Shown in pieces: positions 14,767 through 22,343 of a stretch of DNA of 27,300 bases (its first letter is position 1; every line of letters starts with the position of its first letter). The position numbers were made by a program, and so were the translations under genes. Source of the DNA: Aphodosoma sp045658305 (GTDB lineage: Bacteria; Bacteroidota; Bacteroidia; Bacteroidales; Paludibacteraceae); contig JAZOUT010000095.1 of NCBI GenBank assembly GCA_045658305.1, positions 1-27,300 on the forward strand, read 5' to 3'. The notes under the pieces were generated by a model that made no database searches, was not told the origin of the DNA, and was given only the letters and a program-made list of their open reading frames with translations.

Positions 14767-15888
14767 TTAATTGTTATTTATTTTGCAGTATTTCCAATTA
14801 GGATTGAATTTGTCGATGATTTTTGCTCCTTTGAGGATTACGATACCAGGGTTAGAACGCACCATAGTTTTGAGTTGAATTGGGTCGGTGAGTGCAAATT
14901 GGTATGGGAGATTGTGTTTTTGTTTGAATTCATCAATCAAATCAGATGAGGCAGTAAGTACGAGGAATTCAGCTCCTTCGGCTTGTGCTTTATCATGGAT
15001 TTGACGCACGTTGTCGAGGTATTTAGTTTTTGTTTTGTGCAAATCGTACATAACAACAAGATAGGTGCGACTGTCGCTATAGAGGATATCGTAAGTAAGG
15101 TCGTCACCTTCGGGGGTAATGATAGAGAAGTCGTGAATAGGAGGTTCTTCGCCTTTGGTTATCAATTCGGTACGTTGTTCAACGAATGTCCATGTAGAGT
15201 CGTTGTAAGGTGCATCTTGTAATTCGAATTCTTGTTCTATGCCATTGCGACTATAGATGAATGTGGTGTGATATTGGTCGCGTACGGCACCTTCGGGGAG
15301 TTCCATGCCTTCGAGGATGTCATTACCTATTTTATAAGGGCGGAAGTCGATAATAGGCAGATTGTTGAGTGAATGAATGCCCATGCCGATAGTGATGAGG
15401 CAGAAACTCAAAGTTAGTGTCCAAGATGGGAATGGAGTGAGCCAAGGTTGATAAAGGCGTTTTTGCAATATCCACAAAATGATGATTAGTGCGTCGAGCA
15501 CTATGTTTTTCCAAAAAGTTGCCCAATTGGATAGGATGATAGCATCGCCAAAGCATCCACAGTCGGTAACTGGATTTGTGAGAGCAATCCAGAGTGTGAG
15601 TGGTGTCATTGCAACCATGAGGAGAGAAGACAACCACAATCCGAGTTTGAAATTGATGTTGGTTATCAATAATATACCAGCAAGGAACTCGGCAGTTATT
15701 AAAGCAAAAGATGCTACTAAGGCTAATTCGGAAAACCAGCTTAGTTGCATTACTTCGAGGTAGTCTTGTATTTTGTAGGTAGTGCCAAGAGGGTCTATTG
15801 CCTTTACAAAACCTGAAAAAACAAAGGTTGCACCTACTAATAATTTTGAAAGTTGAAAGTTGAAAGTTGAAAGTTGAAATTTAACCAT
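14767..15888 (-). CDS. DoxX-like membrane protein with C-terminal thioredoxin-like domain
   Basis: Probable inner-membrane protein of unknown role, possibly in redox balance or quinone-linked chemistry. The N-terminal half has four hydrophobic segments with the DoxX start LLVGATFVFSGFVKAIDPLG. The C-terminal half (about 240-373) looks thioredoxin-like in pattern (YLVVMYDLHKTKTKYLDNVR, EFLVLTASS, YQFALTD, PGIVILKGAKII) but has no CxxC pair. Such two-domain proteins next to tpiA and DUF1599 are familiar in Bacteroidales. The first codons after ATG 15888 consist of a seven-base tandem repeat, and no other in-frame ATG precedes the first membrane segment. Confidence 0.83.
   Translation of the reverse strand: MVKFQLSTFNFQLSKLLVGATFVFSGFVKAIDPLGTTYKIQDYLEVMQLSWFSELALVASFALITAEFLAGILLITNINFKLGLWLSSLLMVAMTPLTLWIALTNPVTDCGCFGDAIILSNWATFWKNIVLDALIIILWILQKRLYQPWLTPFPSWTLTLSFCLITIGMGIHSLNNLPIIDFRPYKIGNDILEGMELPEGAVRDQYHTTFIYSRNGIEQEFELQDAPYNDSTWTFVEQRTELITKGEEPPIHDFSIITPEGDDLTYDILYSDSRTYLVVMYDLHKTKTKYLDNVRQIHDKAQAEGAEFLVLTASSDLIDEFKQKHNLPYQFALTDPIQLKTMVRSNPGIVILKGAKIIDKFNPNWKYCKINNN
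15845..15879. repeat. GTTGAAA heptamer tract in the first codons of the DoxX gene
   Basis: Four perfect GTTGAAA units (15852-15879) plus a TTTGAAA unit (15845-15851) lie six bases after the start codon of the minus-strand gene. They encode the N-terminal residues FQLSTFNFQLS. Seven is not a multiple of three, so gain or loss of one unit would shift the reading frame. Confidence 0.9.
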
Positions 15889-15900
15889 AATATATCAAAT

Positions 15901-15928
15901 CTCTATGCACTATACACTAAACTCTGTA
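15901..15928. repeat. Degenerate seven-base tract between the DUF1599 and DoxX genes
   Basis: Four consecutive heptamers: CTCTATG, CACTATA, CACTAAA and CTCTGTA. CACTATA also occurs in the tract ahead of the nucleoside kinase gene (18585-18624). It fills most of the 43-base gap between the two genes. Confidence 0.55.
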
Positions 15929-15931
15929 CTA

Positions 15932-16462
15932 TCATTGTTGAATCATATAGAATATAGCGTAATTGAGCATGTCAAAATAGTTGGCATCGACACCTTCAGA
16001 GATGAGGGTTTTGCCGTTGTTGTCTTCGATTTGCTTGGTACGATGTATCTTCATGAGGATGAGGTCGGTATATGATTGAGTGCGCATTTGACGCCATGCT
16101 TCGTCATAGTCGTGATTTTTGGTAATCATTAGGTTTTTGGCTGCGAGCATGTATTTATCATACAACTCGAGTGCTCGCTCAATTGGTAGGTCGTCGGTTT
16201 CGGCATAGCCTAATTCTAATTGGATGAGGGCAATGATGCAATAGTTGATGATGCCAATCAATTCTGGGCGGATGCCTTCGTTGACCATTGAAGTACCTTT
16301 GATTTCTAATGAGCGAATGCGGTTGGCTTTAATGAATATTTGGTCGGTAAGACTTGCTGGACGCATGATGCGCCATGCTGCTCCGTAGTCTTTCAATTTT
16401 TTTTCGTATATTGAACGGCATTCAGCCGCTGATTTGTCGAATTGTTGTTCTGTGAGAGTCAT
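15932..16462 (-). CDS. DUF1599 domain protein (internally duplicated)
   Basis: Function unknown; the family is widespread in Bacteroidota. Two copies of the domain are visible. The first (about residues 10-85) has KDYGAAWRIMRPASLTDQI and ends INYCIIALIQL. The second (about 105-176) has HDYDEAWRQMRTQSYTDLI and ends LNYAIFYMIQ. Each also has an arginine-containing helix (KANRIRSLE, KIHRTKQIE) and a TxxxEGI/V element. The 176-residue length is normal. It is first in the run before the DoxX gene (43-base gap) and tpiA. Nucleotide pyrophosphohydrolase-like helical folds have such patterns, but this is a guess. Confidence 0.88.
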   Translation of the reverse strand: MTLTEQQFDKSAAECRSIYEKKLKDYGAAWRIMRPASLTDQIFIKANRIRSLEIKGTSMVNEGIRPELIGIINYCIIALIQLELGYAETDDLPIERALELYDKYMLAAKNLMITKNHDYDEAWRQMRTQSYTDLILMKIHRTKQIEDNNGKTLISEGVDANYFDMLNYAIFYMIQQ

Positions 16463-16475
16463 AATTTTTTTTGTT

Positions 16476-16597
16476 GATACACAATGAGAGTGTGTATTTT
16501 GTGGGTAAGGTGGGGGTTGCTTGCAGTATGCTGTATCCTATGTTTAAGTTTTGGAATTATTAGGAATGAATACACACTCTCATTGTGTATTCATTCC
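16476..16597. repeat. REPIN-like intergenic element, copy B
   Basis: About 122 bp between the DUF1599 and phosphate transporter genes. It is bounded by inverted 22-base motifs, 16478-16499 and 16569-16590, which are exact reverse complements; the shared core is ACACACTCTCATTGTGTAT. The right end forms a strong hairpin with 13-base arms (16563-16575 and 16585-16597). The interior GGTGGGGGTTGCTTGCAGTA and the TTTAAGTTTTGGAA stretch align with copy A at 4794-4910. It carries no gene. Confidence 0.8.
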
Positions 16598-16605
16598 TTG
16601 TTATT

Positions 16606-18426
16606 TTAGTCTTCTACTGGATGTAATTTTGAGTCAGCTACGGCTTCGACTACGTTGACGATATAGTCGCCCATTTTTTCACATTCAACGATTGTGTCCA
16701 TGTAGGTTGTTGCAATAGGATAGTTGTAGTAACCTTCGTTTACGGCAACAACGTTTTGGAGTTTGAGTTGATTGCGATAGTTGTTGATTTCGTTTTCGAT
16801 ATTTTGGGCTGTATTTACGTACGTATGGTCGATATGGTCTTCGGTGAGTACGTTACACATGTTTTGTAAACCGCTTTCGATGAGGTTGAACATTAATTCG
16901 ATGTTGCCATTTAATTCATCGGTGAATTTTTCAGGTTGTTGTTTGCGGCGTTGCAATGTGCGAGCAAGATTGTAGCATGAGTCGGCAACGCTCTCGATTT
17001 CAGAGATTACACGAAGTTTCATTTGCACTTGGTGTTTACTTTCGTCAGAGAGGCGACCAGCAGAAACTTTTGTTAAATAGTTTGCTATCTCCATTTCCAT
17101 GCGGTCGGAGATGTTTTCGTATTTTTGGATACGAGAGAATTTAGCAGTAAATTCTTTGTCGTCTTCTTCGTGGAACAAATCACGTACGAGGCCAAACATG
17201 CGTTGAGCGCGTTCGCCATAAAGTTGTATTTCTTTGCGTGCTTGAAGGATTGAAAGCTCTGATGTAGAGAGCATACCTGTTGTGATGAAAGTAAGATGTG
17301 ATTCGTTGTCTTCTTCTGTAGGTTTTGCAGGGATGAGTTTTGTAACGATTTTTACATACAAGCCTGTTAACCAAATCATAATGCAGATGTTGATTGTGTT
17401 GAAAAGGGTGTGGAAGATAGACAAACCGAATGATACGTATGCTTGATTAGCCGCAAAAGTAGTGGCAAGTTGTTGATTTGTAGGGTTGGTTAAATCGAGT
17501 GTGCCATCGTTTAGGGCATTGATGATTGCAGGTTCGGTGCTATCTACGAATGAGAGTAATGCTGTAGGGTCGCCTTGTCCGAGAGTTGACAACCAAATGA
17601 CGAGTTTCATGAATGGATAGTATAGAGCTAATACCCAAATAGAACCTAATACGTTGAACATTAAGTGTCCCATGGCTGCGCGTTTTGCCCAAATATTACC
17701 TGATATGGCTGCGATGAGTGGAGTGATACATGTACCGATGTTGCTACCGAGAACCAAAGCGGCTGCCATGTCGAATGAAATCCAACCTTTGCTACAGATG
17801 ACGAGTACGATAGCAAAGGTAACACTTGATGATTGTACTACCATTGTAAGTATCATACCAACTAAGGCAAAAAGTATGATAGATAAGAATCCCATGTCGG
17901 CATAGTTTTGTATTGCGGCAAAGAGTTCAGGGTTAGAACGAAGGTCTGGCACAGAGTGGTTTAATAAATCTAATCCCATGAATAAGAAAGAGAAACCGAG
18001 GATTACTTCACCCCAACTTTTCCATGAATTTTTCTGAGAAAAGAGCATTGGAATTGTAAATGCTATGAGAGGAATAGAAGCTGCAGCGAGATTAACTTTG
18101 AAACCACCGAGATAGAGAATCCAAGCTGTGGCAGTAGTACCTACGTTGGCGCCCATGATAACCGCCATAGATTGTCCTAAAGACAATAATCCGGCATTGA
18201 CGAAACTAACAATCATTACAGTAGTTGCTGAAGAACTCTGAATGAGTGCAGTTACAAGAATACCAGTCAAGGCTCCGACAAAACGATTGTTTGTCATCCA
18301 TGCCAAAATGTTACGCAATCGGTCGCCCGCTGCTTTTTGCAAACCCTCACTCATCAATTTCATACCGTACAAAAAGAGTCCGATAGAGCCAATGAGGGTC
18401 AATAAATCAATAAAACCAAAATTCAT
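16606..18426 (-). CDS. Na+/phosphate cotransporter (NptA type) with PhoU-like domain
   Basis: Inner-membrane sodium-dependent phosphate transporter. The N-terminal 370 residues hold two inverted Na/Pi-cotransporter repeats, each with the family QSSS signature (Q63-SSATT and Q198-SSVTF), as well as GANVGTTATAW and GSNIGTCITPLIA. A cytoplasmic PhoU-like helical region follows (about 390-600). The 606-residue length is normal for this fusion. The start at 18426 gives the hydrophobic N-terminus at once. It is transcribed away from the nucleoside kinase gene and has a promoter candidate at 18453-18460. A REPIN-like hairpin lies nine bases past its stop codon. Confidence 0.93.
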   Translation of the reverse strand: MNFGFIDLLTLIGSIGLFLYGMKLMSEGLQKAAGDRLRNILAWMTNNRFVGALTGILVTALIQSSSATTVMIVSFVNAGLLSLGQSMAVIMGANVGTTATAWILYLGGFKVNLAAASIPLIAFTIPMLFSQKNSWKSWGEVILGFSFLFMGLDLLNHSVPDLRSNPELFAAIQNYADMGFLSIILFALVGMILTMVVQSSSVTFAIVLVICSKGWISFDMAAALVLGSNIGTCITPLIAAISGNIWAKRAAMGHLMFNVLGSIWVLALYYPFMKLVIWLSTLGQGDPTALLSFVDSTEPAIINALNDGTLDLTNPTNQQLATTFAANQAYVSFGLSIFHTLFNTINICIMIWLTGLYVKIVTKLIPAKPTEEDNESHLTFITTGMLSTSELSILQARKEIQLYGERAQRMFGLVRDLFHEEDDKEFTAKFSRIQKYENISDRMEMEIANYLTKVSAGRLSDESKHQVQMKLRVISEIESVADSCYNLARTLQRRKQQPEKFTDELNGNIELMFNLIESGLQNMCNVLTEDHIDHTYVNTAQNIENEINNYRNQLKLQNVVAVNEGYYNYPIATTYMDTIVECEKMGDYIVNVVEAVADSKLHPVED

Positions 18427-18452
18427 AATAAAAAGTTAAAATTTTCCGACTG

Positions 18453-18460
18453 CAAATTTA
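18453..18460 (-). promoter_or_regulatory. -7 promoter box for the Na/Pi cotransporter gene
   Basis: The minus strand reads TAAATTTG, matching TAnnTTTG, 26 bases upstream of the start codon at 18426. No clear -33 element was found. Confidence 0.45.
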
Positions 18461-18495
18461 ATAAAAATTTGTCTATTATTTATAATTTTTTTATG

Positions 18496-18503
18496 TAACT
18501 TTG
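18496..18503 (+). promoter_or_regulatory. -7 promoter box for the nucleoside kinase gene
   Basis: TAACTTTG matches TAnnTTTG. A TTTG lies at 18468-18471, 24 bases upstream and somewhat further than the usual 19-21. It would give a leader of roughly 115 bases containing a seven-base repeat tract. It diverges from the cotransporter promoter candidate about 35 bases away. Confidence 0.5.
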
Positions 18504-18584
18504 ACGACGAAATAATGTTTTTTTTATAATTAAATAAATTACGCTGAAAATTAAACAATTAAGCAACATTCTCTAAGCTTTCAA

Positions 18585-18624
18585 TCCTAACCTTTAACCT
18601 CTAACCCCTAAACACTATACTCTC
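18585..18624. repeat. Seven-base tract directly upstream of the nucleoside kinase start
   Basis: Consecutive heptamers TCCTAAC, CTTTAAC, CTCTAAC, CCCTAAA and CACTATA, then CTCTC, run right up to the ATG at 18625. The consensus YYCTAAC is pyrimidine-rich and leaves no room for a normal Shine-Dalgarno sequence. Confidence 0.75.
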
Positions 18625-20280
18625 ATGGTTACAATCTATTGCAAGAACACACAGACATTCAAAGAGTATCCTATGGGCATCTCTTTGCTCGACATTTACA
18701 ATGACCTTCAAATCAATCTGCCTAATCAGGTCGTAGCAGCCCGTGTAAATTATAAAGTAGAATCGTTGAATTTTAGAATTTATAAGCCAAAAAACATCGA
18801 ATTCATCGATGTTACATGCTCATCGGGCAATCGTGTTTACCTACGTTCTATCAGTATGATTATGGCTAAGGCGTTGTCGGAGATTCGTCCTGATTCGCAG
18901 CTTCGTATTGAGCATCCTATCTGTCATGGTTATTATTGCTGTATAGATAATCGTGAATCGAAAGTGCCTGAGAGCCTTATTGATGAATTGCGTTGTAAGA
19001 TGCAAGAAATCATTGCTGCCGACATGCCTATTGTGAGCGAAGAACGCCAAACTATGACCGTAATAGAGATGTTCCGTCAGCGCGGTTTGATGGATAAAGC
19101 TATTCTGTTTGAGACTCTTGGCGTGCCATACGTGCGTTATTTTCGTATGGGTGATTATATTGACCACTATAATGGCGTATTGGTGCCATCGACGGGCTAT
19201 GTGCCTGTGTTTGACCTACAAAGTTATAAAAATGGTATTCTTCTACGAGTTGTTGATAGAAAGAATCCTACGCAAGTGGCAGAGTTTGTTGATGAACCAA
19301 AGATGTTTGATGTTTTCAATGAATTTGTGCGTTGGAATAAATTGATGGAACTCACAAATATTGGCGATTTCAACAAAATATGTCGCGACCATTCAGTGTA
19401 CGACCTAATCAAAGTATCGGAGGCATTGCATGAGAAAAAGATTGCGCAAATAGCCGATATGATTGCCCAGCGCCAACCTGAGAGCCGTTTTGTAATGATT
19501 TCTGGTCCATCTTCGTCAGGCAAAACTACATTCTCTAAACGCCTTAGTGTTCAACTTGTGGTGGCTGGTATAAAACCTATTGTTCTCAGTCTTGACAACT
19601 ATTTTGTCAATCGCAATGATACTCCACTTGATGAGAATGGACAATGGGATTTCGAAGCCCTTAACGCTCTCGATCTTGAATTACTTAATGACCAATTAGT
19701 CAGAATATTGAATGGCGAAGAAGTTGAAATACCATATTTTGATTTTACTATTGGTGAACGTTGTTGGCGTGGTGATAAAGTAAAACTTACACCTGGTAGT
19801 GTGCTAATTATGGAGGGTATCCACGCCCTCAATCCTGATATGTGTCCGTCGATACCACAATCGGCTATGTTCAAAGTATATGTATCGGCTCTTACCACTA
19901 TTTCGCTCGATTCCCACAACTGGATTCCTACTGAAGATACTCGCTTGTTGCGTCGCATAGTGCGCGACTACAAGTTCCGCAACTATTCAGCTCGCGAAAC
20001 CATACAGCGCTGGCCATCCGTTCGTCGTGGTGAAGAACGATGGATATTCCCTTATCAAGAGAATGCCGATGTGATGTTCAATTCGGCATTGCTGTTCGAA
20101 CTTGCCGTGTTACGTAAGCATGCCGAGCCAATCCTCGCCGACGTGCCACAATATTGCGAAGAATACACCGAAGCACACCGTCTTCTTAAATTCCTCAAAT
20201 ACTTTATCCCAATCCACGACCACGAAATCCCAGCCACATCATTGTTGAGAGAGTTTTTGGGTGGCAGTGCATTTAAGTAG
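18625..20280 (+). CDS. Nucleoside (uridine) kinase with ThrRS-like N-terminal domains
   Basis: Predicted to phosphorylate uridine/cytidine or a related nucleoside with ATP. Residues 1-60 look like a TGS domain. The next section (MIMAKALSEIRPDSQLRIEH) resembles the second editing domain of threonyl-tRNA synthetase, but the HxxxH zinc-type motif of that domain is not evident. The kinase domain starts near residue 285 with Walker A GPSSSGKTT and continues with SLDNYFVNR and VLIMEGIHALNP, as in the uridine kinase/phosphoribulokinase family. The 551-residue length matches Bacteroidota homologues. It is monocistronic, with its own promoter candidate and terminator. The substrate is not proved by sequence. 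Confidence 0.88.
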   Translation: MVTIYCKNTQTFKEYPMGISLLDIYNDLQINLPNQVVAARVNYKVESLNFRIYKPKNIEFIDVTCSSGNRVYLRSISMIMAKALSEIRPDSQLRIEHPICHGYYCCIDNRESKVPESLIDELRCKMQEIIAADMPIVSEERQTMTVIEMFRQRGLMDKAILFETLGVPYVRYFRMGDYIDHYNGVLVPSTGYVPVFDLQSYKNGILLRVVDRKNPTQVAEFVDEPKMFDVFNEFVRWNKLMELTNIGDFNKICRDHSVYDLIKVSEALHEKKIAQIADMIAQRQPESRFVMISGPSSSGKTTFSKRLSVQLVVAGIKPIVLSLDNYFVNRNDTPLDENGQWDFEALNALDLELLNDQLVRILNGEEVEIPYFDFTIGERCWRGDKVKLTPGSVLIMEGIHALNPDMCPSIPQSAMFKVYVSALTTISLDSHNWIPTEDTRLLRRIVRDYKFRNYSARETIQRWPSVRRGEERWIFPYQENADVMFNSALLFELAVLRKHAEPILADVPQYCEEYTEAHRLLKFLKYFIPIHDHEIPATSLLREFLGGSAFK

Positions 20281-20299
20281 TTTATATTTAATATATTAT

Positions 20300-20335
20300 A
20301 AAATAGTACTCACTTTGTTTAGTGGGTATTATTTT
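20300..20335 (+). terminator. Intrinsic terminator after the nucleoside kinase gene
   Basis: A 15-base stem (20300-20314 with 20321-20335) around a TTGTTT loop, with two G-T pairs, followed by a T-run. It begins 20 bases after the stop codon. Confidence 0.8.
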
Positions 20336-20347
20336 TTTGTTTTTAAG

Positions 20348-20372
20348 TAAAGGGCAAGTATCTTGCTCTTTA
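20348..20372. other. Short hairpin in the recQ upstream region
   Basis: TAAAGGGCAAG (20348-20358) pairs with CTTGCTCTTTA (20362-20372) around a three-base loop, with one G-T pair. No T-run follows directly. It could reinforce the preceding terminator or be a leader structure. Confidence 0.5.
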
Positions 20373-20440
20373 GTTGAGGGATTTTTTCGAATAAGGTATA
20401 AGGAGAGGGAGGGAATGAGTCGATATGTTTGAAGTTTGCT

Positions 20441-20506
20441 TTATAGTATGTTTATTATATATTTATAGTATGTTTATCATATATTTATACTATATTTATA
20501 GTATGT
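20441..20506. repeat. 22-base tandem repeat, about three copies
   Basis: TTATAGTATGTTTATTATAT (20441 on) is repeated at 20463 with one base changed; the period is exactly 22. A third, degenerate copy runs 20485-20506. It lies 70-170 bases upstream of recQ. The TATAGTATG element recalls short words in the interspersed repeats at 4771 and 25641. Confidence 0.8.
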
Positions 20507-20577
20507 TGTAGTTAGGAAGAGATAAGGGAGAAATATTTTATTTATCGATATTCATTCTTTTTTCAAAGATATTTTAT

Positions 20578-20585
20578 TACCTTTG
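20578..20585 (+). promoter_or_regulatory. -7 promoter box for recQ
   Basis: TACCTTTG, identical to the mnmG box, lies 23 bases upstream of the ATG at 20609. No good -33 element was seen. Confidence 0.55.
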
Positions 20586-20608
20586 TAATCACAAAAAAGT
20601 TGTTGGAG

Positions 20609-22318
20609 ATGTATCACAAAATATTAAAGGAAAATTGGGGTTATGATAATTTCCGACCATTGCAATTAGATATTATTGAGAGCATTGGGTCGGGGAAAGA
20701 TACGCTTGCTATATTGCCAACTGGAGGGGGTAAGTCGCTGACTTATCAGGTGCCTGCGCTGGCTATGGAGGGTATGGCTCTGATTGTGTCACCTCTTATT
20801 GCGTTGATGACGGACCAGATACAGAATCTGCGCAAACGTGGCATTCGTGCCGAAGTGATACATGCGGGTATGAATCGTGATAAGGTGTTTAATATACTGG
20901 AACAGGCGCAGTATGGAGCATTCAAAATGTTGTATGTTGCCCCTGAACGCCTACAGTCGGACTTATTTCTCAAACGTTTACAATTTCTTCAACTTAGCTT
21001 TATTGCTGTGGATGAGGCACATTGTATTTCGGAATGGGGTTACGATTTCCGCCCTTCGTACTTGAAAATTGCTGAATTGCGAGAGATGTATCCTGATGTG
21101 CCAATTATGGCTTTGACGGCTTCGGCTACTCCTGATGTGGTTACTGACATAAAAGATAAACTCGCTTTTCGCACGCCAAGCAACATGTTCCAGGCGAGTG
21201 TTGAACGTCATAACCTTTGCTATGTGGTGCGTATGACGGATAATAAAGATGCTCAATTATTTAAGATACTGAATTCGGTAGTCGGCTCGACAATTATATA
21301 CACTCGTACGCGTGATGGTGCTGAAAAGGTGGCTAAAATGCTACAATCGATGGACTTTTCGGCGAATTATTATCATGCAGGTCTTGAACCTCAAGAGCGT
21401 AAAGAGCGCCAAAATAGTTGGATGTCAGGACAGACTCGTATTCTTTGTGCAACGAATGCCTTTGGTATGGGGATTGATAAATCGGATGTTAGATTGGTAA
21501 TTCACTATGACATACCAGATGCACTTGAGCAATATTATCAAGAGGCTGGACGTGCAGGGCGGGATGGTCAGAAGTCATACGCCGTATTGCTCACTACGCC
21601 ATCGTCGGTGGAACAATTAGTACGTCGTCACGAAAAGGTATTTCCTCCTAAAGAGTATGTGCGGGCTGTATATCAGCATCTTGCCAACTATTATGTAATA
21701 GGCGAAGGCTCTGGTGAGGGGGCTGTATATCCTTTTAAGTTAGAGGAGTTTTGTCATGTTTGTCGACTCTCTTATTCGCTCACAATGGGGGCACTCAACA
21801 TTCTGCAATGGGCTGGCTATATCACTCTCACCGAAGAGATGGAGAGTCCAAGTAAGTTAAAAGTTATCATGCACCCATCGAAACTCTATGAATGGCGGAT
21901 GGAGCATCCCGACAAAGATGAAATACTTGAAACGATACTACGTACATACACAGGCATATTTACTGATGCAAAACATATAAATGAGGATAGAATAGCTATT
22001 TTGGCACATACCTCACGCGAAACTATATATGCTTATCTTATTTGGTTACACCGAGTTGGTATTGTACAATATGTACCATTTAAGCGTACGCCTCTATTAA
22101 TTTATAATACCGATCGCCAAGATGCAGACTCATTATACATTCCACCAGTGGCATACGAAAACCGAATCGACCGTATGTATGCGCGACTTGTGTCTATCTA
22201 CGAATATTCGACCAAAGACGAGTGTCGGTCGGTGCTATTGGCTCGATATTTTGGACAATTAGATACTCAACCATGTGGACATTGCGATGTATGTATAGCA
22301 AATAAAAAAAGAAGTTGA
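20609..22318 (+). CDS. recQ: RecQ-family ATP-dependent DNA helicase (short, zinc module at the C-terminus)
   Basis: 3'-5' DNA helicase for recombination and repair. The helicase core has Walker A LPTGGGKS (36-43), DEAH (135-138), the RecQ aromatic-rich loop SEWGYDFRP (141-149), and motifs V-VI (ATNAFGMGIDKSDVR, QEAGRAGRDGQ). The four zinc-type cysteines C539, C556, C559 and C562 have the C-x16-C-x2-C-x2-C spacing of RecQ, but they lie at the extreme C-terminus after a ~200-residue region that looks winged-helix-like. No HRDC domain is present. The 569-residue protein starts at ATG 20609 (GGAG just upstream); TTG codons at 20600 and 20603 are less likely. The stop codon lies within the terminator shared with the convergent regulator gene. 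Confidence 0.92.
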   Translation: MYHKILKENWGYDNFRPLQLDIIESIGSGKDTLAILPTGGGKSLTYQVPALAMEGMALIVSPLIALMTDQIQNLRKRGIRAEVIHAGMNRDKVFNILEQAQYGAFKMLYVAPERLQSDLFLKRLQFLQLSFIAVDEAHCISEWGYDFRPSYLKIAELREMYPDVPIMALTASATPDVVTDIKDKLAFRTPSNMFQASVERHNLCYVVRMTDNKDAQLFKILNSVVGSTIIYTRTRDGAEKVAKMLQSMDFSANYYHAGLEPQERKERQNSWMSGQTRILCATNAFGMGIDKSDVRLVIHYDIPDALEQYYQEAGRAGRDGQKSYAVLLTTPSSVEQLVRRHEKVFPPKEYVRAVYQHLANYYVIGEGSGEGAVYPFKLEEFCHVCRLSYSLTMGALNILQWAGYITLTEEMESPSKLKVIMHPSKLYEWRMEHPDKDEILETILRTYTGIFTDAKHINEDRIAILAHTSRETIYAYLIWLHRVGIVQYVPFKRTPLLIYNTDRQDADSLYIPPVAYENRIDRMYARLVSIYEYSTKDECRSVLLARYFGQLDTQPCGHCDVCIANKKRS

Positions 22319-22341
22319 CTTTTTAGGGTCAACTTCTTTTT
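22306..22341. terminator. Bidirectional intrinsic terminator between recQ and the NtrC-like gene
   Basis: A perfect 14-bp stem (22306-22319 with 22328-22341; AAAAAGAAGTTGAC and complement) with an eight-base loop and A/T runs on both sides. The left arm covers the last codons and stop of recQ; the right arm ends two bases before the stop of the convergent gene. Confidence 0.9.
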
Positions 22342-22343
22342 GT

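Larger units (their letters stand above)
20281..20608. other. Intergenic region between the nucleoside kinase gene and recQ
   Basis: About 328 bases with no convincing gene. It contains the kinase terminator (20300-20335), a second hairpin (20348-20372), a purine-rich segment near 20400, a 22-base tandem repeat (20441-20484) with a degenerate third copy, and the recQ promoter candidate (20578-20585). Confidence 0.7.
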
